From contig NZ_ASWE01000002.1 of the NCBI RefSeq assembly GCF_000407505.1, positions 310,001 to 374,000 of the forward strand: a DNA stretch of 64,000 nt. Reading direction: 5' to 3'. The number at the start of each line of letters is the position of its first letter. The first letter of the stretch is position 1. The position numbers and the translations under genes are program-made. This DNA comes from Enterococcus phoeniculicola ATCC BAA-412 (GTDB taxonomy: Bacteria; Bacillota; Bacilli; Lactobacillales; Enterococcaceae). Positions 16,528-25,151 of the stretch are shown piece by piece. The notes beneath the pieces are model-generated. The model had not been told where the DNA came from and ran no database searches. It saw only the letters and a program-made list of their open reading frames with translations.

Positions 16528-19500
16528 ATGATGAAAAAAACAGCCATGTGGAAAACAAGCATCCGTGAAATATGGCAATCAAAAGCTCGATTTCTTTCTA
16601 TTTTAGGGATTATTTTTCTAGGAGTTGCCTTTTTTGTAGGAATCGGTGCAACGGGTCCTGATATGATTCGCACTGGTGACCGATACTTTAGAGAACACCA
16701 ATTGGCGGACACAACTATTGTTTCGACCTTGGGAATCGTTGACAAAGACATTAAGACAATAAAAGAAATGCCTGAAGTAGCAGAAGTGACGCCACAGTAT
16801 TCTAAAGATGTGAACATTACAGAAAAAAATAGTGTGATTCGTTTTATCGGATTAAATATAAAAAATCAAGGAATCAATCAATATATTATTCAAGAGGGGC
16901 GACTACCTGAAAAAAGTGGTGAAATTGCTCTGGATAGTCTGGCTCAAATCAAAGGAAGGTACAAAGTCGGTGACACATTTAAGTTAGAGGATAAAGACGA
17001 TAAAGATGGTGTTTTTAAGAAAGACACTTATAAAATTGTCGGATTTGTCAATTCGCCTGAATATATTGAAAATGTTTCTAGAGGAAATACGAATGTAGGG
17101 ACAGGGTCCATTGATTTTTTTGTGGTCATTCCAGAAGAGGATTTAGATTTAAGCACGTACACTCGGGCGCTTATTCGCTATAAAAATACAACAGACGCGC
17201 AAGCATATTCCGATGAATATGATCGTCTCGTTAACAAAAACGAAGCAGCCCTAGAGAAAATTTTGAAGAATAGACCAGAAGAACGATTAAATGAAGTCAA
17301 AATTGAAGCAAAAGATGAGATTAAACAAGCACAAAAAAAGATTGACGATGGTGAAAAAGCATTAAATGATGGCGAAAAAAAATTAGCAGACTCAAAAAAA
17401 GAGCTAGATGATGGGAAGAAAAAACTTTCTGAGTCTCAAACAGAATTAAATGAGAAAATTTCAACAGGTCAAAAGGAAATTGATGAAAACCAAGCGAAAT
17501 TACAAGAAAGTCAAGCAGAACTAAATCAGCAATCAGAGACCTTAGCTCAAAAAAAACAGGAGCTATCAGCTGTAGAATCTCAGATTTCAACGGCAAAGCA
17601 GACATTGACGGATTTGACAATTCAACAATCTGACTTACAAAGAAAAGCAGGACAATTAGATAGTGCACTATCAACCTATCAAGTAATAGAAGGGTTGTTA
17701 GAGCAAGTAAAGACTGTTGCAGATGAAGAATTTACTGAGTCGTTAAAACAAACGCTCAATACATTGTCCACGCTTCTCATTCAAGTGGACGCATCGCAGG
17801 AATTAAAAGATGCAGTGAATCAGCTTTCTCAGTCATTGAATGAAGCAGATTTAAACCAGGTGGTTCAAGAAGTTCAAACTGCAAAAAATACATTGCTTCA
17901 ACAGCAAAAAGAGCTAGAGGCAGGTCTTCAACAAATTCAGCAAGCAATTGCAACAATCAATGAGCAAATCGATCAATATAATTCTGGAAAAGAACAAATT
18001 TCTAATGGTGAGCTACAAATTCAGGTAGCTCAATTGCAAATTGATAATGGACAGGATCGACTAACTTCGGCTCAAAAAGAATTAACTGCTGGAAAAACAG
18101 AAGGACAAAAGCAAATTGATGAAGCACAGAAGGAGTTAGACGAAGGACAAAAAGCCTATGATGAAGGGATAAAAACCTTTGAAAAAGAGAAAAAAGAAAA
18201 TCAGCCTAAGCTTGATGATGCAAAGAAGAAAGTCAAGGATGCTGAAAAAAGATTAGAGGAGCTGAAGCCAGCTGAGCTGATCTTCACCAATCGTAATGAT
18301 AATCCCGGATATACAGAGTATAAAGAAAATGCAAACCGTATTTCTTCTTTAGCTACTGTTTTTCCAATTATTTTCTTCTTAATTGCTGCGTTAGTTAGTT
18401 TGACAACAATGACCAGAATGGTTGAGGAAAAGAGAAATGAAATTGGAACGTTCAAAGCTTTGGGATATAAAAATGGCGAAATTGCACAAAAATTCTTATT
18501 GTACTCCTTTTCAGCTGGAATGACGGGGGCTATTTTAGGGCTAGTTCTAGGTTTCTATCTATTCCCATCAATTATTTTTAGTGCGTATGGTCAAATGTAT
18601 AATTTAGATGGTTTCCAGACTCCTTGGTATTGGAGTTATTCGCTCATCGGCATTGCAGTTGCTTTGGTTTGTACGGTGGGAACGGCATTGTTAGTTGTAC
18701 GTATTGATTTATTTAGTACACCAGCCAATTTATTACGTCCAAAAGCGCCCAAAGCAGGTCAGCGAATTCTTATGGAAAGAGTTACACCGCTATGGAAACG
18801 ATTAAGTTTCATCCAAAAAGTGACCATGCGTAATTTATTCCGATATAAACAAAGGATGCTAATGACAATCCTAGGTATTGCAGGTTGTATGTCTATGATT
18901 ATTACTGGATTTGGTATTCGAGATTCCATTTCCGATGTTGTAAATGTTCAATTTAATAAGCTGTGGCATTACCAAGCAATTGTTACATTTAAAGAAGAGG
19001 CAACCAGTAAACAAACGCAGGAATATGAACAAGCAATCGAGGCTTTGGATAGCTTTCAAGACAGTCTGCCGATGAGCTCTGAGACCTTAACTCTTTCAGA
19101 AACAGGGAAAACGACGCAGGATGTCAGTGTTTATGTACCAAAAGATCCTGATAATATAAGTAAATTTGTCTTGTTTAATGATCGAAAGACGGGCGAGAAA
19201 TACTCCTTAACAAATGATGGGGTCATCATTAATGAAAAGCTTTCTAAGTTATTTGATTTAAAACCAGGTGATACAATCGAGCTTGCAAATAGTGATAAAA
19301 AACAATTTAAAGTAAAAATTACTGCAATTGCAGAAAACTATACTGGTCATTTTGCTTATATGACCCCTACTTATTATCAGAAGGTCTTTGGAAAAACGCC
19401 AAGTTATAACACAGATGTTTTACTGTTTGATAAAGATTTAAGCGCGCAATCAGAAAATTCTATGGCACAAATGCTTATGGAAAATCCTAAAGTGATTAAT

Positions 19501-19953
19501 GTTACTTTCTTAACACAATCAATAAATGCTTTGGATGAAACAATAAGTAGTTTAAATATTGTTATTTGGGTGCTAATTGTCTCTGCCGGAATGCTTGCAT
19601 TCATTGTTTTGTATAATCTGACAAATATAAATATTTCAGAACGAATTCGTGAGCTTTCAACTATAAAGGTTTTAGGTTTTTATGACAAAGAATTAATTAT
19701 GTATGTTTATCGGGAGAATATTATCTTAACAGTACTTGGGATTTTTGCCGGATTATTTTTCGGTAAATGGGAGCATGGGTATATTCTTCAAACGGTAGAA
19801 GTAGATATGGTTATGTTTTCACCAGAGATTCATTGGTTGAGTTATGTTTATTCAAGTTTGATTACTATCTTGTTTACATTCATTGTAGGGGTTGTCATGT
19901 ACTTTAAACTGAAAAAAGTCGATATGATTGAAGCCTTAAAATCCAACGAATAA
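16528..19953 (+). CDS. Very large FtsX-family ABC permease with long coiled-coil domain
   Basis: This 1141-residue permease has an N-terminal span (residues ~20-40) and a MacB-like extracytoplasmic part to ~240. A coiled coil of some 340 residues follows (about 245-590), built from short Lys/Glu/Gln/Asp repeats such as KKIDDGEKALNDGEKKLAD. Then comes a three-span FtsX core (FPIIFFLIAALVSL...; MVEEKRNEIGTFKALGYKNGEI). A second extracytoplasmic domain and a second FtsX core follow (INISERIRELSTIKVLGFYDKEL, then C-terminal spans ending KKVDMIEALKSNE). It pairs with the upstream ATPase. The coiled coil probably extends from the membrane into the wall space. The substrate is unknown. Confidence 0.88.
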   Translation: MMKKTAMWKTSIREIWQSKARFLSILGIIFLGVAFFVGIGATGPDMIRTGDRYFREHQLADTTIVSTLGIVDKDIKTIKEMPEVAEVTPQYSKDVNITEKNSVIRFIGLNIKNQGINQYIIQEGRLPEKSGEIALDSLAQIKGRYKVGDTFKLEDKDDKDGVFKKDTYKIVGFVNSPEYIENVSRGNTNVGTGSIDFFVVIPEEDLDLSTYTRALIRYKNTTDAQAYSDEYDRLVNKNEAALEKILKNRPEERLNEVKIEAKDEIKQAQKKIDDGEKALNDGEKKLADSKKELDDGKKKLSESQTELNEKISTGQKEIDENQAKLQESQAELNQQSETLAQKKQELSAVESQISTAKQTLTDLTIQQSDLQRKAGQLDSALSTYQVIEGLLEQVKTVADEEFTESLKQTLNTLSTLLIQVDASQELKDAVNQLSQSLNEADLNQVVQEVQTAKNTLLQQQKELEAGLQQIQQAIATINEQIDQYNSGKEQISNGELQIQVAQLQIDNGQDRLTSAQKELTAGKTEGQKQIDEAQKELDEGQKAYDEGIKTFEKEKKENQPKLDDAKKKVKDAEKRLEELKPAELIFTNRNDNPGYTEYKENANRISSLATVFPIIFFLIAALVSLTTMTRMVEEKRNEIGTFKALGYKNGEIAQKFLLYSFSAGMTGAILGLVLGFYLFPSIIFSAYGQMYNLDGFQTPWYWSYSLIGIAVALVCTVGTALLVVRIDLFSTPANLLRPKAPKAGQRILMERVTPLWKRLSFIQKVTMRNLFRYKQRMLMTILGIAGCMSMIITGFGIRDSISDVVNVQFNKLWHYQAIVTFKEEATSKQTQEYEQAIEALDSFQDSLPMSSETLTLSETGKTTQDVSVYVPKDPDNISKFVLFNDRKTGEKYSLTNDGVIINEKLSKLFDLKPGDTIELANSDKKQFKVKITAIAENYTGHFAYMTPTYYQKVFGKTPSYNTDVLLFDKDLSAQSENSMAQMLMENPKVINVTFLTQSINALDETISSLNIVIWVLIVSAGMLAFIVLYNLTNINISERIRELSTIKVLGFYDKELIMYVYRENIILTVLGIFAGLFFGKWEHGYILQTVEVDMVMFSPEIHWLSYVYSSLITILFTFIVGVVMYFKLKKVDMIEALKSNE

Positions 19954-20054
19954 CTTGTTATTGATAAAATAGGGGAAATAATCAACTTATCCCAATTTTT
20001 CTAGGTTTTTTGTCAAAGTATTGGTAGAATAGAACTAGGATAGGAGGGAATAAG

Positions 20055-20579
20055 ATGATTGGTGGAATTTCCTTGGAAACAATTTATTGGTATATATTGA
20101 TTGGAAGTGCGGTAGTCGCATTGGTGTTAGTCATTTTTGGAGACATCTTTGATTTTGACGGTCCTATAGATCCAATGCTTGTGGTTCCTTGGTTTGCTTT
20201 TACAAGCTTATTTGGTTACCTTGGTGAGAAATTAACAAATCTGAATGAACTGCTTATTTTAGGTGTAAGTGTTATTCTTTCGTCTGGTTTAGTTTTTCTT
20301 TTGAATTTCTATGTATTGATTCCGTTAAAAAATGCGGAAACAACGATGTCCACTTCTGAAAAAGAAATGGAAGGGCGTATTGCGACCGTTGTAACAACTA
20401 TTCCGATTCAGGGGATGGGTGAAATTCAGATGAAGAGTGTAACCGGTTCGATTAATCGACCTGCAGCCTTTTATACAGGACAAACAGAAGAAGCGCACCA
20501 GGGATCTGATGTACTTGTTATTGAAGTAAAAGACCGTATCTGTTATGTTGTTCCCTACGAAGAAGCACTAAAAATTTAA
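20055..20579 (+). CDS. yuaF: NfeD-family membrane protein (YuaF-like)
   Basis: The 174-residue protein has an N-terminal span (TIYWYILIGSAVVALVLVIFG) and two more spans around residues 45-95. A C-terminal ~75-residue OB-fold-like domain ends CYVVPYEEALKI. Order and size match B. subtilis YuaF. NfeD proteins are encoded next to flotillins and are thought to help organise membrane microdomains; the flotillin gene follows here after 22 bp. ATG 20055 lies behind TAGGAGGGA. Confidence 0.85.
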   Translation: MIGGISLETIYWYILIGSAVVALVLVIFGDIFDFDGPIDPMLVVPWFAFTSLFGYLGEKLTNLNELLILGVSVILSSGLVFLLNFYVLIPLKNAETTMSTSEKEMEGRIATVVTTIPIQGMGEIQMKSVTGSINRPAAFYTGQTEEAHQGSDVLVIEVKDRICYVVPYEEALKI

Positions 20580-20601
20580 AAGAGTGAAGGAGATTTGGAT
20601 A

Positions 20602-22080
20602 ATGGAGATACCTGTAATTGTTATACCAATCGCTATCGTTGCTTTTATCTTGCTGATGCTATTGATTGTATTTATTTCAAAATATCAAACAGCTAAGCCA
20701 GATGAAGCGCTGATTATTAGCGGGAGTTATTTAGGCACTAAGAATGTTCATGCGGATGAAAGCAAGAACAAAATTAAAATCGTTCGTGGTGGAGGGGCTT
20801 TTGTACTTCCAGTCTTCCAACGCTCGAATCGAATTAGTCTACTTTCAAGTAAATTGGATGTTTCTACTCCGGAGGTTTATACCGAGCAAGGAGTACCAGT
20901 TATGTGTGATGGAACATCTATTATTAAAATTGGTTCGTCTGTTGAAGAAATTGCCACTGCTGCTGAGCAGTTTCTAGGAAAAACACGTGAAGAGCTCGAA
21001 AATGAAGCACGCGAAGTGTTAGAAGGACATTTACGTTCGATTCTGGGATCGATGACAGTAGAAGAAATTTATCAAAATCGTGATAAATTTAGTCAAAGTG
21101 TGCAAGAAGTTGCCTCTGTCGACCTAGCAAAAATGGGATTAATCATTGTTTCATTTACAATTAAAGAAGTCCGAGACAAAAATGGTTATTTGGATTCTCT
21201 AGGGAAACCAAGAATTGCTCAAGTAAAACGTGACGCTAACATTGCTGAAGCTGAGGCATTAAAAGAAACAAGAATTAAAAAAGCCCAAGCTGAAAAAGAA
21301 TCACAACAAGCAGAATTACAACGTCAAGCAGAAATTGCTGAATCAGTGAAGGAAAAAGAACTGAAATTAGCGACCTACAAAGAAGAACAAGACATTGCTA
21401 AGGCAAAGGCTGACCAAGCATACAATTTAGAAAGTGCACGTGCGCAACAAGAGGTTATCGCCCAAGAGATGGAAGTTAAAGTCATTGAGCGTCAAAAACA
21501 AATTGAGTTAGAAGAAAAAGAAATTATTCGTCGTGAGAAACAATATGATTCTGAAGTGAAGAAAAAAGCTGATGCAGATCGTTATGCAAAAGAACAAGAA
21601 GCATTGGCACAAAAAGCGAAAGAATTAGCCGAAGCTGAAGCGGATCGCTTCCGGGTGGAATCATTAGCCGAAGCTGAAGCAAGTAAAACTCGTTTAGCTG
21701 GTCAAGCAGAAGCAGAATCTATCTTAGCTCGTGGGGCTGCCGAAGCCGAAGCAAAACAAAAAATTGCGGACGCCTTCAAACAATATGGTGAAGCAGCAGT
21801 TCTTAGCATGGTAATGGAAATGCTCCCTCAATTAATGAAGGAAGCTGCACAGCCTCTAGGAAATATTGATAAGATTTCTGTTGTGGATACGGGTTCTGGC
21901 GGTGACAACTCAGGGGCTAATCGTATTTCAAACTATGCGACAAATTTATTAGCTAGCACACAAGAAACGTTAAAAGAAACCACTGGATTAGACGTGAAAG
22001 AGTTAATTGAAAACTTTTCAAAAAAAGGAACAAATAGCTCTGTAAATCTTTATGAATCTCCTGTTAAGGATGATGAGTAA
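20602..22080 (+). CDS. floT: Flotillin-like SPFH-domain protein (FloT/YuaG)
   Basis: The ATG at 20602 is preferred, nine bases after AAGGAG; a GTG at 20584 would include that site. The 492-residue protein has an N-terminal hydrophobic hairpin or span (VIVIPIAIVAFILLMLLIVF), then the SPFH/PHB domain to about residue 190. A long Glu-Ala-rich coiled coil (KAQAEKES...; AEAEADRFRVESLAEAEAS) and a helical C-terminus with SMVMEMLPQLMKEAAQPL follow. Flotillins form cytoplasm-facing oligomers on membrane microdomains and scaffold signalling and secretion proteins. It forms an operon with the NfeD gene. Confidence 0.93.
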   Translation: MEIPVIVIPIAIVAFILLMLLIVFISKYQTAKPDEALIISGSYLGTKNVHADESKNKIKIVRGGGAFVLPVFQRSNRISLLSSKLDVSTPEVYTEQGVPVMCDGTSIIKIGSSVEEIATAAEQFLGKTREELENEAREVLEGHLRSILGSMTVEEIYQNRDKFSQSVQEVASVDLAKMGLIIVSFTIKEVRDKNGYLDSLGKPRIAQVKRDANIAEAEALKETRIKKAQAEKESQQAELQRQAEIAESVKEKELKLATYKEEQDIAKAKADQAYNLESARAQQEVIAQEMEVKVIERQKQIELEEKEIIRREKQYDSEVKKKADADRYAKEQEALAQKAKELAEAEADRFRVESLAEAEASKTRLAGQAEAESILARGAAEAEAKQKIADAFKQYGEAAVLSMVMEMLPQLMKEAAQPLGNIDKISVVDTGSGGDNSGANRISNYATNLLASTQETLKETTGLDVKELIENFSKKGTNSSVNLYESPVKDDE

Positions 22081-22134
22081 CTGCAAACAGACATCTATTA
22101 ACAATCTGTAAATAGTTTATTCAGTATCGTTTGG

Positions 22135-22167
22135 CTCCAGTTAAGCAATCGGCTTGACTGGAGTTTT
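22135..22167 (+). terminator. Terminator after floT
   Basis: CTCCAGTTAAGC pairs with GCTTGACTGGAG (11 pairs, one mismatch), loop AATCG, followed by TTTTTA. Confidence 0.9.
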
Positions 22168-22260
22168 TATGTTGCCTAATCAAAAGGTAATAGTCAGAGT
22201 GAACCTAGTGTTCAGCAGCAAATTTTAGTATAATAAATAAGAATATGAAGGAGGGAGTTT

Positions 22261-23217
22261 ATGCGTATCGGTCTTCGAACAGTTAAGACAGGAGTTAGTG
22301 CAGCTTTGGCAATGATTTTAGCAAATGCTTTGCAGTTATTATATGCACCCTCAGCAGGAATCATAGCCGTATTGAGCGTCACAAATTCAAAAAAATCCTC
22401 TTTACAAACAGGAATCTACCGGCTGTTTTCTTTAACACTAGCCACACTCATCTCTTACATTTGTTTTTCACTACTAGGCTATCAACCAATTGCTTTTGGT
22501 ATTTTTTTACTCCTTTTTATTCCGATAGCTGTTTCTCTTGGCTTATCTGATGGAATCGTTGTTAGTTCAGTTTTGGTGACGCACTATTTAGTAGAAGAGT
22601 CTATGAGCTGGGGAATCATCTTTAATGAATATCTGCTGATGACCATCGGCGTAGGATTCGCTTTAATCGCTAATTTATATATGCCAAATGCTGAAAATCG
22701 ATTGAAAGAGGACCAACAGATTATCGAGACAATGTTTAAAAAGTTGCTCACTGAAATGTCTTCATACTTAAAGCAGGAGATAACTGAACAAAAACTTTTA
22801 GAAAACTGTAACGGACTTCTTTCGTTTATAAGACAAGGCCAACTTCGTGCACAAACATATCAAGAAAATCAGTGGGTAGTGCGAGATGTGTATTATGCGT
22901 CTTATTTCGCAATGAGACGTTCACAAGTGAGCGTTCTTCATGATATGATTGAAAGTTTAGATAGAATTGAAGTGGTTGAGATTCAAGTTGAAAAAATAGT
23001 CGCTCTGTTAGAATACACTTCAGAAACTTTTGCTGAAGAAAATGATGGAAATGAAATTTTAGCTCGAATATTTGATGTATATGAGGAGTATCGGCAGATG
23101 ACCTTGCCCATAAGTCGTGAAGAATTTGAAAATCGAGCAGAATTATTTCAATTTCTCCAGTCTTTTAAAAGTTTTATCGAAATTAAGGCAGAATTCTCTC
23201 AACGTATTACGGAGTAA
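22261..23217 (+). CDS. Aromatic acid exporter (ArAE_1/DUF939) family membrane protein
   Basis: This 318-residue protein starts at ATG 22261 behind GAAGGAGGG. Residues ~5-145 contain about five or six membrane spans (SAALAMILANALQLLYAPSAG; LATLISYICFSLLG; GIFLLLFIPIAVSLG; LMTIGVGFALIANLYMP). The remaining ~170 residues form a soluble helical domain (LKEDQQIIETMFKKLLTEMSS; YYASYFAMRRSQ). This matches ArAE_1 plus its C-terminal domain (YqjA-like). Transport activity is inferred from the family only. Its stop codon overlaps the first bases of an intergenic repeat. Confidence 0.8.
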   Translation: MRIGLRTVKTGVSAALAMILANALQLLYAPSAGIIAVLSVTNSKKSSLQTGIYRLFSLTLATLISYICFSLLGYQPIAFGIFLLLFIPIAVSLGLSDGIVVSSVLVTHYLVEESMSWGIIFNEYLLMTIGVGFALIANLYMPNAENRLKEDQQIIETMFKKLLTEMSSYLKQEITEQKLLENCNGLLSFIRQGQLRAQTYQENQWVVRDVYYASYFAMRRSQVSVLHDMIESLDRIEVVEIQVEKIVALLEYTSETFAEENDGNEILARIFDVYEEYRQMTLPISREEFENRAELFQFLQSFKSFIEIKAEFSQRITE

Positions 23218-23348
23218 GAGGTCGGGACAGAAGTGTTCAGCTTATTTTCGAAGCCTTCAACTCTAGCATGTTCCATGCGTAGAAGTTGTTGAGAGACAAA
23301 CGCAGTGGAGATGAGTTGCTTCTGTTCCCACCGTTTATTAAGATTTTA
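23216..23348 (+). repeat. Structured intergenic repeat, copy 2
   Basis: Outer arms GGTCGGGACAGAAG (23220-23233) and CTTCTGTTCCCACC (23319-23332) pair at 12 of 14 positions. Between them lies an inner hairpin with CATGCGTAGAAGTTGTTGAG, common to copy 1. Relative to copy 1 there are about 20 extra bases after the first arm. It ends with TTTATTAAGATTTTA, as copy 1 does. The first two bases belong to the stop codon of the preceding gene. Confidence 0.8.
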
Positions 23349-23360
23349 CAAAGGTGTGGA

Positions 23361-23387
23361 ATAACTTAATTAGTTATGTCCCACCTT
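23361..23387 (-). repeat. 27-bp repeat half, inverted relative to 13412-13438
   Basis: Exact reverse complement of 13412-13438, placed 13 bases after structured repeat copy 2. The reverse strand reads AAGGTGGGACATAACTAATT and on. Its GTGGGACA resembles the GTCGGGACA of the structured repeat, so both are probably parts of one repeat family. Confidence 0.85.
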
Positions 23388-23406
23388 CTTTTGGGTAGTT
23401 TGTAAT

Positions 23407-23450
23407 AAAAAAGTCAAAAACCGTTAAGTGAGCAGTTTTTGACTTTTTTG
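23407..23450. terminator. Bidirectional terminator hairpin
   Basis: AAAAAAGTCAAAAAC pairs with GTTTTTGACTTTTTT around a 12-base loop, with A-tract before and T-tract after. It lies between the ArAE gene and the convergent oxidoreductase gene and can serve both. Confidence 0.88.
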
Positions 23451-23476
23451 TTGTAAAAATAAGGAAAGTGGATGTT

Positions 23477-23488
23477 TGTCCCGACCTC
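23477..23488 (-). repeat. Inverted end of the repeat element
   Basis: TGTCCCGACCTC is the exact reverse complement of GAGGTCGGGACA, the opening of copies 1 and 2. Thus the 273-bp region 23216-23488 is bounded by the same 12 bases in opposite orientation, as in a small composite or mobile-like unit. Confidence 0.7.
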
Positions 23489-23500
23489 ATCGTTAAAAAT

Positions 23501-24457
23501 TTATTGTTTTGCCCATGCTTGCTGCATTTCATCTAAAAGTTGAATAACATCAATAGTTAATAACAAAGAGGTATTCGGCTTAGACCCTTCAATGAAAGCA
23601 ACCATATTTTGAATTTCGTAGTTCATGGCTTCTTGTGTGTCGCCTGATTCGATAAATTCTTTAGTTCCATCATTATAAATGATTTCAGCTTTATCAGCGC
23701 GCGGGTACTCAGGAACGGTAATGTAGCCATTTTCAAATGCAACAATCCCTAATTTAGGCATTTTTGCTTGGAATGTTAATGTTACAGCGGCCATCTCATT
23801 TTTTTTATTTCTAAGAATTGTCACAGATTGTTCATCGACACCTGTTTCAAATGGAAGAACATTTGAGGCAATAACTGTTGGCTGTGCATTTAAAAAATAG
23901 CGAGCAAATGAAACAGCGTAGGTACCTATATCAAGAAGTGCTCCCCCAGCTAAATCGGGGTTGAAGAATCGGTTCGTTGGATCGGGTTCTTTGTAGCTGC
24001 CAAATGGTGCCTGAATCATTTTTAGTTTGCCTAGCTTACCGGAATCTGCTAACTCGCGTAGTTGCGCGTACAAAGGCATGTTGAAAATGGTCATTGCTTC
24101 TGCTAAAACCAAATTCTTTTGTTCTGCCAGCTGAACCGCTTGAAGTAATTCTTTCTGATTCATTGTGATGGCTTTTTCACATAGAACATGTTTACCAGCT
24201 TTTAATGCAGGCAAGATGTATTCAATGTGTTGGCGATTTGGTACAGCGATATAAATAATGTCAATTTCTGGATCAGATAAAAGAGCAGTATAATCTCCAT
24301 AGGCTTTTGGAATTTGATAACGGCTGGCAAATTCCTCAGCTTTTTCCTGCGTCCTAGAAGCAACGGCAGAAAGTTTACTAGATGAGTCATTAAATGTTTG
24401 TGCAAACTGGTGGGCGATTTCGCCTAAGCCCACAATTCCCCAATGATAAGTCTTCAA
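23501..24457 (-). CDS. Gfo/Idh/MocA-family oxidoreductase
   Basis: This 318-residue protein starts with TTG (complement at 24455-24457), nine bases after AAGGAG. The N-terminal Rossmann motif is WGIVGLGEIAHQFAQ, followed by the family block IYIAVPNRQHIEYILPALKAGKHVLCEKAITMN, in which EK is the conserved substrate/cofactor-site pair. GGALLDIGTYAVSFARYF carries the conserved Asp-x-Gly-x-Tyr. It should use NAD(P) to oxidise or reduce a sugar or related alcohol; the substrate is not predictable. It is a single gene. Confidence 0.9.
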   Translation of the reverse strand: MKTYHWGIVGLGEIAHQFAQTFNDSSSKLSAVASRTQEKAEEFASRYQIPKAYGDYTALLSDPEIDIIYIAVPNRQHIEYILPALKAGKHVLCEKAITMNQKELLQAVQLAEQKNLVLAEAMTIFNMPLYAQLRELADSGKLGKLKMIQAPFGSYKEPDPTNRFFNPDLAGGALLDIGTYAVSFARYFLNAQPTVIASNVLPFETGVDEQSVTILRNKKNEMAAVTLTFQAKMPKLGIVAFENGYITVPEYPRADKAEIIYNDGTKEFIESGDTQEAMNYEIQNMVAFIEGSKPNTSLLLTIDVIQLLDEMQQAWAKQ

Positions 24458-24602
24458 AATAATCGGCTCCTTTAAAGGTATTGTAAAAAAGTACAGCTTA
24501 AGTATAGCAGAAAAAGAGATTTTTTTAAAAAAAAGGAAAATAAGATGAAAAAAGATGATTTTTGCCCTATAGTTAAGTAGAATACATGAGGAGGGAAAGA
24601 TA

Positions 24603-25133
24603 ATGAATCGAGTATATATTGAAATTATTGTTAGTGCAATTATTGAGCAGTATGGATCAGAAACCTATTTTTACAAAGAACAGCTACAGATTGAACCGGA
24701 TTACTGGGAAGCGTGGAAAAAAGGACAAAGAACTCTTTCTTCAGAAATGATGCAAAAAGTTAAGAATCTATTCAGTGATTACGAGTGGATGCTTATGCAA
24801 AAAGTTTTACGTCAAACGGCGCTATTTCCTGAAAAAAGAAATTTAGCTGTTTCTGAGTATAAGCGATTGAAGACGAAAATAGCGCAAAAATGGCTACGCT
24901 CAAGGCTGGGAGAAGTGGAGATGCTTCCTTTTCAGACAGAGGCGCAAAAAGAGCATGCGTTTATCAATTTAAAAGTGAGCATCAGCTATGATGAGTGGGG
25001 ATTTGATGATAGTGTCAGTTTCCGACTACCTGCAAATATCCAGCAGCAAATTGAAGGGTCTCCTGTCGGACTTTTAGAGTGGGTAAATGAAAATTTGGAA
25101 GAGACCTATATCAAAAATAACCAGGGAAAATAA
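24603..25133 (+). CDS. Protein of unknown function at the head of a cell-wall operon
   Basis: This 176-residue protein starts at ATG 24603 behind GAGGAGGGA. It has no signal peptide or membrane span. The N-terminal half looks helical and somewhat HTH-like (YWEAWKKGQRTLSSEMMQKVKNLFSDYEWMLMQKVLRQ). The C-terminal half contains FINLKVSISYDEWGFDDSVSFRLPANIQQQIEGSPVGL, probably strands. I do not recognise the family. It is the first gene of a close-packed run (18-, 21-, 14- and 39-bp gaps) with two carboxypeptidases and a glucosaminidase, so a regulatory role for wall turnover is possible but unproven. Confidence 0.65.
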   Translation: MNRVYIEIIVSAIIEQYGSETYFYKEQLQIEPDYWEAWKKGQRTLSSEMMQKVKNLFSDYEWMLMQKVLRQTALFPEKRNLAVSEYKRLKTKIAQKWLRSRLGEVEMLPFQTEAQKEHAFINLKVSISYDEWGFDDSVSFRLPANIQQQIEGSPVGLLEWVNENLEETYIKNNQGK

Positions 25134-25151
25134 CTTGAAGGGATACAACAA

